Of a stretch of 64,000 bases of DNA, positions 24,249-33,423 are shown piece after piece. Under the pieces are notes generated by a model. That model did not search any database, was not told the DNA's origin, and saw only the letters and a list, made by a program, of their open reading frames with translations. Each line of letters starts with the position of its first letter. The first letter of the stretch is position 1. Origin of the DNA: Phycisphaerales bacterium (lineage in GTDB: Bacteria > Planctomycetota > Phycisphaerae > Phycisphaerales > UBA1924); assembly GCA_029260515.1 (NCBI GenBank), contig JAJDDC010000095.1, positions 1-64,000 on the forward strand, in the 5' to 3' direction. Made by a program: the position numbers and the translations under genes.

Positions 24249-25766
24249 CTAGGACGCGGGGGGCGGGGCTGGGTCGGGCTCGGCGCCCCCCAGGGCGTCG
24301 AGCAGGGGTGCGAGGTGTTTCTCGTATCGGCGCCAACGCCCGAGCGATGAGGCGTACATGGGTTTGGCGACCTGATCGACGCTGGCTGTGAAGGTGATGC
24401 GGGTCGATTCGTGGAAGCGGAGGCACGCGTCGGACCACGGCAGGCCCAGCGAGTCGAGCAGGCGGCGGGTGGTGGCGGCCTGGTCGGTGACGAGGTCGGC
24501 GTACGCCAGCTCGATGACCCCGAACGCCGGGTCGGCCTCGCGGAGCATGCGCTTCCAGTGGTCCATGATGCGGTCGTGCTGGAGGTGGGCGCGGGCGAGG
24601 TCGGTAAGGTCGAAGGCGTAGTCGAGGCCAACGGAGAAGTTCTGGAAGAAGCACGAGAGGCAGGTGTCGCGCGGGTCGCGGCGGAGGTGGACGACGCGGG
24701 CTGCTGGGAGGGCGGCGTGGATCAGGGGCAGGCCCAGATAGTTGCCCACGAGCTTGTCGGTGACGCGCTCGGCGTGGTGGGCCAGGGCGTCGATCGTGTC
24801 CAGGTACGCTCGGGCGGCGGAATCGAGCGCATCGGGCGTGACCGTTGACGGGTCCTGCGGGAGCGGGAAGCCCGGGACCCGGTCGAGGCCCAGGGCGCGG
24901 CGGAGGACGGTGGGCATCGTCATCAGCTCGCCGGCGGCGTGGACGGTCGGGTGGGCGGCGAGTATCTGCTCGGTGAGGCTCGTACCCGAGCGGGGCATGC
25001 CGAGGATGAATACGGGGCGCTGGTCGGTGACGGTTGACTTGGGGAGCGCGGCGACGCGGTCGGCGGTCCAGGCCGCGATCGTGCGGTCCACCCATGCCTC
25101 GTAGGCGTCGGCGTTGAAGCGTACGGCGCGGAGTGCGTTGGCGCGTGTGTAGGCGTCGAACGCGTCGTCGTATCGTTCGAGCTTGTCGAGCAGGAAGCCG
25201 AGGGCGAAGAGGATGAGCTTGCGCGATTCGTCGTCGAGGTCAGCCGCGTCGAGCCATGACCGCATGCGGGCCGCGCCCTCGTCGGCTCGGCCGGTCTGTG
25301 CGCACAGGCGTGCGTAGTGGTGCGCGATGGGGGCGAAGCCGACGGCGGAGTCGATGTGTGCGTCGAGGAGTGTCGCGGCCTCGTCGGTGCGGCGCTCGTG
25401 CAGCAGGGCGCCCGCCTTGGCGGCGATCAGGGGGGTGGCGTCGGGCACGGCACGCAGGCCCGGGTCGATCGCGTCGTGCGCGCCCGCGATGTCGTTCAGC
25501 CGGACGCACGCCTCGGCGAGCAGGAACCGGGTGCGGACGCTCTGCCTGGGGTCGGTGATCGAGTCGAGGAGGGTCCGGAGGTGGTCGCGGGCCTGCTCGT
25601 GGCGCCCGGACTGCATCAGGGCCTGGCCCCAGAGGGTGAGGGCGGCGACGGACCGGGGGTGCTCGTCGAGCAGCGTCCGGGCGGCGGCGACGCCCTCGGC
25701 GACGCGCCCCGATGTGAGCAGGGCGGCGGCCTGACGGGCGCGCAGGATGACGGGGTCGGTGGCCAG
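24249..25766 (-). CDS. TPR-sulfotransferase 3, probable CTG start
   Basis: A 505-aa paralogue. The only ATG (25616) begins inside a TPR helix: in-frame codons upstream of it continue the repeat (L-L-D-E-H-P-R-S-V-A-A-L-T-L-W-G-Q-A-L). No ATG, GTG or TTG exists upstream before a stop. A CTG at 25766 has GGAG 6 bases before it and would add 50 residues, starting L-A-T-D-P-V-I-L-R-A. The sulfotransferase domain has F-I-L-G-M-P-R-S-G-T-S-L and L-R-R-D-P-R-D-T-C-L-S-C. If CTG is wrong, the conventional gene is 24249-25616 (455 aa). Confidence 0.75.
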   Translation of the reverse strand: MATDPVILRARQAAALLTSGRVAEGVAAARTLLDEHPRSVAALTLWGQALMQSGRHEQARDHLRTLLDSITDPRQSVRTRFLLAEACVRLNDIAGAHDAIDPGLRAVPDATPLIAAKAGALLHERRTDEAATLLDAHIDSAVGFAPIAHHYARLCAQTGRADEGAARMRSWLDAADLDDESRKLILFALGFLLDKLERYDDAFDAYTRANALRAVRFNADAYEAWVDRTIAAWTADRVAALPKSTVTDQRPVFILGMPRSGTSLTEQILAAHPTVHAAGELMTMPTVLRRALGLDRVPGFPLPQDPSTVTPDALDSAARAYLDTIDALAHHAERVTDKLVGNYLGLPLIHAALPAARVVHLRRDPRDTCLSCFFQNFSVGLDYAFDLTDLARAHLQHDRIMDHWKRMLREADPAFGVIELAYADLVTDQAATTRRLLDSLGLPWSDACLRFHESTRITFTASVDQVAKPMYASSLGRWRRYEKHLAPLLDALGGAEPDPAPPPAS

Positions 25767-25861
25767 GTCGGGCTCCGGGGAGATCGTGTGGCAACTGTAG
25801 TGGCGGGGCGGCGGGGATGGGCCCGGGGCCGCGGGGCGTCTTTGGCGGGTATCGTTGGGGC

Positions 25862-26392
25862 GTGCGCCGGATCACGCTGATCTCGACGGGTGGGACGATC
25901 GAGAAGACGTACGACGAGGCGTCGGGGTCGTTGTCGAACCGGGCGAGCATCGTGCCGCGGATGCTGCGGCGGCTGCGGCTCGAGGAGACGCAGGTCAGCT
26001 CGGTCCAGCTGATGCACAAGGACAGCCTGGACCTGACGGAGGAGGATCGGCGGCGGATCGTCGAGGCGGTCCGCCTGCACGCGGGCGGGGCGGGGGCGGG
26101 CGATGGGGTGGTCGTGCTGCACGGGACCGACACGCTGTGCGAGACGGGCGACCTGCTGGCCCGGGAGTTGGGCGGGGTTGGCGTGCCGGTGATCCTGACC
26201 GGGGCGATGCGGCCGTACGAGATGACGCGGTCGGACGCGCTGCAGAACCTGACCGAGGCGATGCTGGCCTCGGGGGTGCTGGGGGCGGGGGTGTACGTCG
26301 CGGCGCACGGGCGGGTCTTGCGGTTCCCGGGGGTGCGCAAGGACCGGGTGCGCGGCACGTTCGTGCCCGCGTCGTCCGGGCCGGCGACCTGA
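25862..26392 (+). CDS. Short asparaginase (N-terminal domain only)
   Basis: A 176-aa protein matching the N-terminal domain of L-asparaginase. It has the first catalytic Thr motif S-T-G-G-T-I-E, the second L-H-G-T-D-T-L, and V-I-L-T-G-A-M-R-P, with V-Y-V-A-A-H-G-R-V-L at the end. Full bacterial enzymes are about 330 aa with a second domain; single-domain asparaginases occur in several phyla and can be complete, so it is not necessarily broken. GTG 25862 starts directly at the first strand. It diverges from the sulfotransferase 3 gene and splits the sulfotransferase block. Confidence 0.8.
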   Translation: MRRITLISTGGTIEKTYDEASGSLSNRASIVPRMLRRLRLEETQVSSVQLMHKDSLDLTEEDRRRIVEAVRLHAGGAGAGDGVVVLHGTDTLCETGDLLARELGGVGVPVILTGAMRPYEMTRSDALQNLTEAMLASGVLGAGVYVAAHGRVLRFPGVRKDRVRGTFVPASSGPAT

Positions 26393-26427
26393 GCGCACGG
26401 GCGGGGGCGTCGGCGTGATGCCGATCT

Positions 26428-27924
26428 TCAGGCGGGGTCGATGCCGTGGGCGTACTCGCCCAGCGCGTCGAGCAGGGGGCGGAGGCGATCGCCGAAGCGG
26501 GCGTGGCGTGCGACGGCCGAGGCGTTGATCGGCGCGGTGACCTGGTCGCGGCTGGCGGTCCAGGTGACGACATCGGCCTCGTGGGGGCGTAGCACGGCGT
26601 CGTCCCAGGGGAGGCCAACAAACTCGACCAGCCGGCGCGAGACCGACTCGGGGTCGGCGACGAGGTCCTCGTAGCGCAGCTCGAAGATTGGCGTGTCGAG
26701 GGGCGGGGCGGCGAGCACGCGCTGCCAGTGGTCGGCGAGGCGACGGTACGTGCGGTAGAAGCGCCCGATGTTCGCCAGCGAGCCTGCGGCGGGCAGTGGC
26801 GTTGTGAACTGCTGGGCGTAGTTGGACAGGCACGTGTCCCTGGGGTCGCGGAGGCAGTGGACGATCTTGACACCCGGGAGGATGATCGGCGCGAGCCAGA
26901 GACGCATGGCGTTCAGGGGCGCCTTGTCGGTGAGGCGTGGCTTGCCCCGGGCGAGGCGGTCGATCTCGGTCAGGTACCACGCGGCGGTCGCGTCCACGTT
27001 CTCCTGTGTGAGCGCGGCCAGATCGGGGATCGGGGAGCCCCTGGCGCCCAGGAGGCGGCGCGAGGACCAGAGCAGCTGGTTCAGCTCGCCCCCGGCGCGG
27101 ACGCCCGGGTGGGCGGCGAGGACGCGCTCGGCCAGGGAGGTGCCCGAGCGGGGCATGCCGACGATAAGCGTGAGGTGCGAGGCGTCGATTCCGGCTCGGG
27201 GAGCGGCGGCGAGCGCGTCGTGCGAGCAGGTCGCGATCAGGCGGTCGATGAGCTGTTCCTGGCGGTCGGGGTCGTAGGTCGATGCGACCTGTGCGTTGCC
27301 CAGCTCGAAGTGTTGCATGGCGCGGTCGAGGTCGCCCGCCTTCTCGTACATGGCGCCGGCGCGGGTGTGCAACGCGCTCGCGATCGGCGGGGGTGGCTTG
27401 ACGCGGTCGAGGAACTCGACAAGCTCGGCTGCGGCGTCGGCGAACCGGCCCTGACGCTCGCGGAGTCTGGCTCGTATGGCGGCGAACTCGGGGGGCACTG
27501 TCGTGCGCGCAAACTGCTCATCGATGACCGCGTCGGCCTCGTCGAGGGCGCCGGTCTCGATCAGGGTCGTGGCTCGGGCGGCGAGGAGCGGGGAGGAATC
27601 GGGGCGGGTGGCCAGGCCGCGGTCGAGGACACCCTGCGCATCAGTCGTGCGGCCGACGTGACGGAGGGCGTCGGCCAGTGCGCGGCGGATCAGGACGGCG
27701 GGTTCGGAATCGCCCAGCAGGAACAGGGCGTTCTCGAGCGCCTTGATCGCGTCCTCGTGGCGGGCGGCGGCGGCGAGCGTGCGCGAGAGCACGAGGTGCG
27801 CGCGTGCCTCACTCGGGCGGGCGTATGCGAGGCGTTTGGCGGCGGTGAGTGCGGCGTCGTAGTCGCCGGCGATGGCGATCTGGTCGATGCGGGCGGAGAC
27901 CTGCTGGATCTCGTCGGCGGCCAC
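26428..27924 (-). CDS. TPR-sulfotransferase 4
   Basis: A 498-aa paralogue with TPR-like helices in the first 240 residues and a sulfotransferase domain containing L-I-V-G-M-P-R-S-G-T-S-L and H-C-L-R-D-P-R-D-T-C-L-S-N. It is the most divergent at the C-terminus (A-S-R-D-Q-V-T-A-P-I-N-A-S-A-V-A-R-H in place of the Q-V-R-x-P-I-Y ... G-R-W form), so its acceptor may differ. A GTG at 27924 lies 12 bases after the rplU stop, implying transcription with a ribosomal protein gene. Confidence 0.85.
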   Translation of the reverse strand: MAADEIQQVSARIDQIAIAGDYDAALTAAKRLAYARPSEARAHLVLSRTLAAAARHEDAIKALENALFLLGDSEPAVLIRRALADALRHVGRTTDAQGVLDRGLATRPDSSPLLAARATTLIETGALDEADAVIDEQFARTTVPPEFAAIRARLRERQGRFADAAAELVEFLDRVKPPPPIASALHTRAGAMYEKAGDLDRAMQHFELGNAQVASTYDPDRQEQLIDRLIATCSHDALAAAPRAGIDASHLTLIVGMPRSGTSLAERVLAAHPGVRAGGELNQLLWSSRRLLGARGSPIPDLAALTQENVDATAAWYLTEIDRLARGKPRLTDKAPLNAMRLWLAPIILPGVKIVHCLRDPRDTCLSNYAQQFTTPLPAAGSLANIGRFYRTYRRLADHWQRVLAAPPLDTPIFELRYEDLVADPESVSRRLVEFVGLPWDDAVLRPHEADVVTWTASRDQVTAPINASAVARHARFGDRLRPLLDALGEYAHGIDPA

Positions 27925-27936
27925 GCCGTGCGCCGG

Positions 27937-28272
27937 TCAGCCCGTGATCGCGGTAACGCGAACGGCGGTGTAGCGCTGGCGGTGGCCGGTCTTGCGCTTG
28001 TAGTCCTTCTTGGGACGGAACTTGTAGATGTGGAGCTTGTCGCCCATGACGAGGGGCTCGACGATCTCGGCGGAGACCGAGGCGCCGTCCACGTACGGGG
28101 CGCCGATCTTGGCCTTGCCGCCCTCGGGGCCGACGACGAGGACCTTGTCGAAGGTGATTGCGTCGCCGGCTTTGGCTTCGCCCGAGGCGTGGAGGTCGAT
28201 GAGGATCTCGTCACCCTCGAGGACCTTGCGCTGGCCGCCGGACTCTTCGATGATGGCGTAGTTGGTCGCCAT
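27937..28272 (-). CDS. rplU: 50S ribosomal protein L21
   Basis: A 111-aa L21 protein of the large ribosomal subunit, which binds 23S rRNA. Landmarks are M-A-T-N-Y-A-I-I-E-E-S-G-G-Q-R-K-V at the start and the C-terminal signature I-Y-K-F-R-P-K-K-D-Y-K-R-K-T-G-H-R-Q-R-Y-T. Usually rpmA (L27) follows; here a TPR-sulfotransferase follows after 12 bases and no rpmA is in the window. GGAG lies 9 bases upstream of ATG 28272. Confidence 0.96.
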   Translation of the reverse strand: MATNYAIIEESGGQRKVLEGDEILIDLHASGEAKAGDAITFDKVLVVGPEGGKAKIGAPYVDGASVSAEIVEPLVMGDKLHIYKFRPKKDYKRKTGHRQRYTAVRVTAITG

Positions 28273-28377
28273 GGGGGGTTGCTCCGAGGCTTGCCGCGCG
28301 GGGTCGGGGCGGGCTGAGGCGCCCGGCTTGCGTGCCCGTTCCGCGGCGGGCCGGAATGGTAGGCCTTGGCTGGGGAC

Positions 28378-28899
28378 TCAGGCGGGGGAACGAGAGAGGG
28401 CGCCGCACTCTGGGCAGCGGGCCTCTGGCAGGCCTCGGAGGTCGTAGCCGCAGGCGTGGCAGACCCCATCGAAGAGTTGGCGGCGCTGGGCGGGGGTCGC
28501 GCCCATAAAGCCGACCCGGAGGCCTGCGTCGACGAGGGCGCGGGTCGCACGATCGCCGGCGGCGCCCAGGATAATCATGGGGATGAAGATGGTGACGAGT
28601 GTGGCTGTCATCGAGACAACGAGCAGCGCGATCCAGAGCACGTGGATCCCGAGCGAACGCATGAGCCGGATATAGGTCACAACAACAGCGATCCATACTG
28701 GCAAGTACAGGGGCCACCAGACGACGTGCCAGAAGTTACGGCCGCCGAGCAGTGGACGTGCGTAGAAGGCGATGACCGCCGCGATGAACAGCCATACGAG
28801 CGCGACCGCGACCATCCAGTTGAGGCGACGTTGCCAGATCGCGATTTGAAGCAGGCGAAGTCGCTCACTTGGCTTGCGGTCGGCCAGCGGCACCGGCAT
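28378..28899 (-). CDS. Membrane protein with C-terminal zinc ribbon
   Basis: A 173-aa protein with about four membrane helices between residues 28 and 115 and a zinc ribbon at the C-terminus: C-H-A-C-G-Y-D-L-R-G-L-P-E-A-R-C-P-E-C-G. This ribbon with Y-D-L-R-G-L is characteristic of planctomycete membrane proteins of unknown role. Its ATG shares one base with the stop of the TPR-sulfotransferase 5 gene, so translation is coupled. rplU starts 105 bases downstream. Confidence 0.75.
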   Translation of the reverse strand: MPVPLADRKPSERLRLLQIAIWQRRLNWMVAVALVWLFIAAVIAFYARPLLGGRNFWHVVWWPLYLPVWIAVVVTYIRLMRSLGIHVLWIALLVVSMTATLVTIFIPMIILGAAGDRATRALVDAGLRVGFMGATPAQRRQLFDGVCHACGYDLRGLPEARCPECGALSRSPA

Positions 28900-30371
28900 C
28901 AGGCGACTCCCAATGCCTCACGGAGGGGCGCCAGGTGCTGTTCGTACCGTTTCCAGCGGGCGACCGCGGATTTGTAGATCGGCTGGCGGACCTGCTCGTT
29001 GGAGCGGGTGCGTACGACGCGCTTGGTCTCGTGGAAGCGGAGGCAGGCGTCGTCCCAGTCGAGGCCGGCGAAGTCGATGAGGCGGCGGGTCTGGGCCTCC
29101 TGGTCCTCGACCATTTGCTCGTACTCGAGTTCGAGGATGGGCAGGTCGAGCTCGGACTGCCAGTGGCGCATCATGCGTTCGTGGTCGCGGTAGACGCGGG
29201 CGGTGTGGGCCAGGTCGTAGCACCAGGGGTGCGGGCCGTAGAAGTGCTGGAAGTAGCACGAGACGCAGTTGTCCATGGGGTCGCGTCGGCACCAGACGAC
29301 GCGGGTGTCTGGGGCGAGGGTCTGGGCGAGGGCGAGGCAGCGCCAGTTGCCGGGGGTTTTGTCGGTAAAGCGGGCGGCGGCGCGTGCCGCAGGCGGGATC
29401 GAGACGCGGAGTTTGTCGGCCGCCTGGGCGACGGTTGATCGGTCTCGGAGGGGGGCGGGGTCGAGCAGGAAGTACGAGCCCGAGTGGTCGGGGGCGCCCT
29501 GGAGCTGCATCGCCATGTGTGGGAGTGTGGTGCGTTCGCCGCCGGCGAACACACGGGGGTGCGAGGCGAGGATCTGCTCGACGAGCGACGTGCCCGAGCG
29601 GGGCATGCCGACGATGAGCAGGAGGTTGGTTGCGGGGCTCGCGGCGGGGGCGAGCGACGCGATTGATGCGCGGGTCCAGTTGGCGGTCATAGCATCCACG
29701 CACGCGGCGTGCGCGTCGGGGTCGAACGGTGTCTTGGCGAGGGTGTTGGCGCGCTCGAGCACGGGCCAGGCCTCGTCGCAGCGTCCGGCCTTGTCGAGCA
29801 GCTCGGCGAGGATGAACAGCGCCATGATGATGTTGGGCGCGGCGGGCGCGGTCTCGGGCGTGATGCGTTGGAGGAGCGCGATCGCGTCGTCTGCGCGCCC
29901 GGCCTTGGCGGCGATCGGGGCGACCTGGACGGCGATCGCGGGGGCGGACACGCCCGCGTCGAGCAGGGCGGTGGCGATCTGCGCCGCCTCGTCGTGCTCG
30001 CCCACGACGGCGAGCAGGTCGGCCTTGTAGGCCTGCGCGGTCTGGTTGTGCGGCTCGAGGGCGAGGGCGCGGTTGATCGCGGCGCGGGCCTGGTCGTACT
30101 TCTCGAGCAGGGAGTAGGCGCGGGTGAGCTCGATGTGCGGGAGGACAGCCGCGGGGTTGAGGGCGGCGGCGCGCGTGAGGTGCGGGACGGCCTGGGCGCG
30201 CTGGCCCATGCCGATGAGGCACGAGCCGAGTGTGTACCGGAGGCCCCACTGGTTGGGATAGTCGGCGGCGAGGGCGGCGAAGAGGTCGTGGGCCTCGTGG
30301 TAGTGGCCGTGGACGTAGAGGTCGTGTGCGCGGGGGAGGCGGGGGTCGGAGGTTGGGTCGGCGCCGGCCAT
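28899..30371 (-). CDS. TPR-sulfotransferase 5
   Basis: A 490-aa paralogue, the first in transcript order. TPR helices (A-H-D-L-Y-V-H-G-H-Y-H-E-A-H-D-L-F) occupy residues 1-240; the sulfotransferase domain has L-I-V-G-M-P-R-S-G-T-S-L and W-C-R-R-D-P-M-D-N-C-V-S-C, and a C-terminal S-N-E-Q-V-R-Q-P-I-Y-K-S-A-V-A-R-W. Met and Asn in the R-D-P-M-D-N motif differ from copies 1-4. Both ends overlap by one base with neighbours (typA stop before it, zinc-ribbon start after it), a strict translational chain. Confidence 0.85.
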   Translation of the reverse strand: MAGADPTSDPRLPRAHDLYVHGHYHEAHDLFAALAADYPNQWGLRYTLGSCLIGMGQRAQAVPHLTRAAALNPAAVLPHIELTRAYSLLEKYDQARAAINRALALEPHNQTAQAYKADLLAVVGEHDEAAQIATALLDAGVSAPAIAVQVAPIAAKAGRADDAIALLQRITPETAPAAPNIIMALFILAELLDKAGRCDEAWPVLERANTLAKTPFDPDAHAACVDAMTANWTRASIASLAPAASPATNLLLIVGMPRSGTSLVEQILASHPRVFAGGERTTLPHMAMQLQGAPDHSGSYFLLDPAPLRDRSTVAQAADKLRVSIPPAARAAARFTDKTPGNWRCLALAQTLAPDTRVVWCRRDPMDNCVSCYFQHFYGPHPWCYDLAHTARVYRDHERMMRHWQSELDLPILELEYEQMVEDQEAQTRRLIDFAGLDWDDACLRFHETKRVVRTRSNEQVRQPIYKSAVARWKRYEQHLAPLREALGVA

Positions 30372-32302
30372 CAGGCGCCGGCCCCGGCCCGGTCCTTCCC
30401 GGCGCGGTCGGCGCGTTTGCGGGCGCTCTCGTCGAGCAGGCGCTTGCGTAGGCGGATGGAGACGGGGGTGAGCTCGACGAGCTCGTCGGGCTCGATGTAC
30501 TCGAGGGCGGGCTCGAGCGAGAGGTCGCGGGGCGCCTTGAGGGTGACGGTCGCTTCCTTGTTGGCGCTGCGCATGTTGTCGAGCTTCTTGAGGCGGACGA
30601 TGTTGACGGGCAGGTCCGTGCCCTTGTTGTGCTCGCCGACGACCTGGCCCGCGTAGACCTTGTCGCCCGGGCGGACGAAGAGGACGCCGCGGTCGTGGAG
30701 ATTCTCGCACGCGTGCCCGGTGACCGCCCCGGTCTCGGTCGCGATCATGACGCCGGCGAGGCGCTGGTGGCGTGTCGACGTCGAGGGGACGAACTTCTCG
30801 AAGGTGTGGTGCATGATGGCCTCGCCGGCGGTGGCGGTCATGACACGCCCGCGGAGGCCGATGAGCGCGCGTGAGGTAATCTCGAAGACGCAGTGCGTGA
30901 TCTCGGGGCCCCTGGGCTCCATCTTGCGCATCTCGCCCTTGCGTTCGCCGATGAGCTGCATGACGGCGCCGACGACGTCGTTGGGGCAGTCGATGACGAG
31001 CTCCTCGACGGGCTCGTGCATTTTGCCGTCGATCTCCTTCTCGATGACGATGGGTCGCCCGACGGAGAGCTCGAAGCCCTCGCGGCGCATGGTCTCGAGG
31101 AGGATGCCCAGGTGCAGGACGCCGCGGCCGGAGACGACGAACTCGTCGGCGGTCTGTCCGGGTCTGACGCGGAGGGCGACGTTGTGCTCGAGCTCGCGTT
31201 CGAGGCGGGCCTTGATCTGGCGGCTGGTGACGTACTGCCCGTCGCGCCCGGAGAAGGGGGAGTCGTTGATGCGGAAGAGCATGGAGATGGTTGGCTCGTC
31301 GATGGAGACGGCCGGCAGGGCGTCGGGGTGGTCGGGGTCGCAGATGGTGTCGCCGATGTCGATGCCCTCGAGGCCCGTGACGGCGCAGAGGTCACCGGCG
31401 TCGATTCTGTTGACGTCCTTGCGGCCCAGGCCCTCGAAGCCGAGGAGCTTGCCGATCTTGGCGTTGGCGACCTTGGTCGAGCCGTCGGGCAGGTGCTTGA
31501 CAAGGGAGATCGGGAGGCCCGGTCGGATCGAGCCCTGGTGGACGCGGCCGATGCCGATGCGGCCGACGTAGTCCGAGTAGTCGAGGGTCGTGATCTGCAT
31601 GCGCAGGGGCTTTTCGATATAGACGTCCGGGTGCGGGACGTGGCGGAGGATGGCCTCGAAGATCGGGCGCATGTCGGTGGGCTCGGACTCTGGCGGCCAG
31701 TGGTCGGAGGCCCAGCCGTTCTTGGCCGACGCGTAGACGATGGGGAAGTCGAGGGCGTCGTCCCCGGCGCCCAGGGCGACGAGCAGGTCGAAGACCTCGG
31801 TCACGACGCGGTCGGGGTCAGAGTCCGGGCGGTCGCATTTGTTGACGACGACGACGGGGCGGAGCTTCTCGCCCAGGGCCTTGGAGAGGACGAAGCGGGT
31901 CTGGGGCATTGGCCCCTCGAAGGCGTCCACGACGAGCAGGCAGCCGTCGGCCATGCGGAGGACGCGCTCGACCTCGCCCCCGAAGTCGGCGTGCCCGGGG
32001 GTGTCGATGATGTTGACGCGGTAGTCAACGTCGTCGGCGGCGTGGTAGTTGACGGCGCAGTTCTTGGACAGGATCGTGATCCCCCGCTCGCGCTCGAGGG
32101 GGTTGGAGTCCATGATGAGGTCGTGCTGGCCGCCCTGGAGTTTCTCCAACTCGCCCGCCCTGAAGTTCCCGGACTGCATGAGCAGCTGATCGACCAGGGT
32201 GGTCTTGCCGTGATCGACGTGGGCGATGATGGCGACGTTGCGGAGGTGCGCGACGGCGTCGGCCTGGGAGGTCGTCGTCGGGATGTTTGTTGGTGCGGTC
32301 AT
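30371..32302 (-). CDS. typA: GTP-binding protein TypA/BipA
   Basis: A 643-aa translational GTPase of the EF-G/LepA group. G1 is [10 protein letters not shown] (residues 27-36), followed by [10 protein letters not shown] and D-T-P-G-H-A-D-F, then V-V-N-K-C-D-R-P. The C-terminal domain includes [18 protein letters not shown] and G-E-A-I-M-H-H. It binds the ribosome and helps 50S assembly and stress adaptation (family knowledge). It heads the coupled minus-strand operon with TPR-sulfotransferase 5. Confidence 0.96.
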   Translation of the reverse strand: MTAPTNIPTTTSQADAVAHLRNVAIIAHVDHGKTTLVDQLLMQSGNFRAGELEKLQGGQHDLIMDSNPLERERGITILSKNCAVNYHAADDVDYRVNIIDTPGHADFGGEVERVLRMADGCLLVVDAFEGPMPQTRFVLSKALGEKLRPVVVVNKCDRPDSDPDRVVTEVFDLLVALGAGDDALDFPIVYASAKNGWASDHWPPESEPTDMRPIFEAILRHVPHPDVYIEKPLRMQITTLDYSDYVGRIGIGRVHQGSIRPGLPISLVKHLPDGSTKVANAKIGKLLGFEGLGRKDVNRIDAGDLCAVTGLEGIDIGDTICDPDHPDALPAVSIDEPTISMLFRINDSPFSGRDGQYVTSRQIKARLERELEHNVALRVRPGQTADEFVVSGRGVLHLGILLETMRREGFELSVGRPIVIEKEIDGKMHEPVEELVIDCPNDVVGAVMQLIGERKGEMRKMEPRGPEITHCVFEITSRALIGLRGRVMTATAGEAIMHHTFEKFVPSTSTRHQRLAGVMIATETGAVTGHACENLHDRGVLFVRPGDKVYAGQVVGEHNKGTDLPVNIVRLKKLDNMRSANKEATVTLKAPRDLSLEPALEYIEPDELVELTPVSIRLRKRLLDESARKRADRAGKDRAGAGA

Positions 32303-32592
32303 GAGGTGGTGTCCGGGATGATAGCTCGGCGTTGGCGTCGCCCCTGCGGAACGGCGCCGATTCTCGGGCCCATCGACGCCCGGGAAAAACGGCGCGGGCG
32401 GGCTCTGAGGCGGGGCGTTCGAGAAAGTCCCGGTCGGGCGCGTCCGGCACAGGCGGAATGACTGGCACAGACCGTCCCGCGGGTCATGCTGGCGTGGGCC
32501 GGCGCGGAGCGTGGGCGAAGTGACATGCCTTGGGCGGTGTTCGTCGAGCGGGGTCGCGGGCGACGCCGCGTCTGTGTGAAGGGGTCATACCG
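32303..32592. other. Divergent intergenic region typA / PEP-CTERM-like gene
   Basis: Non-coding stretch of 290 bases that must carry the promoters of both divergent genes. Apart from a possible AAGGGG ribosome site for the right-hand gene, I see no clear promoter consensus, hairpin or repeat. Confidence 0.4.
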
Positions 32593-33387
32593 ATGCGTTG
32601 CCAGAAGGCGCCCGCTGCGGCGGCGCTCATTGTGTTTGTGTGCGCCGGGGGCGCGGCCAGCGCCGACGTTGACGTTACGCCGTTGTACCAAACCGCGTTC
32701 GAGAGCGTGAACTTCCCGGGGCAGTGGTCCCGGCGCGATCACTCCCGCACCGGGGTCTTCACCGGGTACCTGGGGCGGTTCGGCGGCGACGACGCTGTCA
32801 CGCTGACGCTCGGCGCCATCGAGGCGCCGCCGAAGCCGCCGGGCGGGGGCGGCGGGGGCGGGGGCGATGACGACGGGTGGCCCGGCGAGTACCTCCCGGG
32901 CGACTTTGCGGTCCCGGGTGATCTGATGGACGGCGACCTGCACGGGCGCGACAACGACCCGCGCGTGTTGTACCGGCTGACGTTTGACCTGTTCGTGATC
33001 GACTCGTGGGACTCGGACGCGCACGCGGACGGGCCCGACTCGTTCTCGGTTTCTGTGAACGGGAAGACGTACTTCGACGAGGTCCTGTCGAATCACCCGT
33101 CGGCGGTGAACTTCAAGGAACCGGAGGTCGGGCCCGCGGGCCTGGGGTACGCCGAGTGGAAGGATTCGATCTTCCGCGATATCGAGGTCTGGTTCGAGGT
33201 TGAGCCGACGGACGAGCTGCTGAGCATCACGTTCGCGGGGAGCCTGAACCAGGAACTCGAGGACGAGTCGTGGGGGATCGACAACGTGCGGGTGGGATAC
33301 GTGATCACGCCCTCGCCCGGCGCAGGTGGCTTGCTGGGGTGCGGGGCGGTGGTGATGGCGTTCCGCAGACGGCGCAGGAAAAACTAG
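32593..33387 (+). CDS. Secreted protein with PEP-CTERM-like tail (264 aa)
   Basis: An exported protein with signal peptide residues 1-23. The body (about 25-240) is predicted mostly beta, with L-Y-R-L-T-F-D-L-F-V-I-D-S-W-D and W-G-I-D-N-V-R-V-G-Y, in the style of choice-of-anchor/lectin-like secreted domains, and contains a Gly-rich stretch of about 10 residues. The C-terminus has P-S-P-G-A-G-G-L-L-G then a short hydrophobic segment and F-R-R-R-R-R-K, a sorting tail probably cleaved by an exosortase-like enzyme. The ATG at 32593 has AAGGGG 9 bases upstream. Confidence 0.75.
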   Translation: MRCQKAPAAAALIVFVCAGGAASADVDVTPLYQTAFESVNFPGQWSRRDHSRTGVFTGYLGRFGGDDAVTLTLGAIEAPPKPPGGGGGGGGDDDGWPGEYLPGDFAVPGDLMDGDLHGRDNDPRVLYRLTFDLFVIDSWDSDAHADGPDSFSVSVNGKTYFDEVLSNHPSAVNFKEPEVGPAGLGYAEWKDSIFRDIEVWFEVEPTDELLSITFAGSLNQELEDESWGIDNVRVGYVITPSPGAGGLLGCGAVVMAFRRRRRKN

Positions 33388-33423
33388 GGGAGAGAGAACC
33401 CCGAGTCTGAGAGGAGAGCTGCG

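Noticed and set aside
32460..32500. A TGGCAC-like element as a sigma-54 promoter
   Set aside because: The downstream TTGC half is missing at the right spacing.
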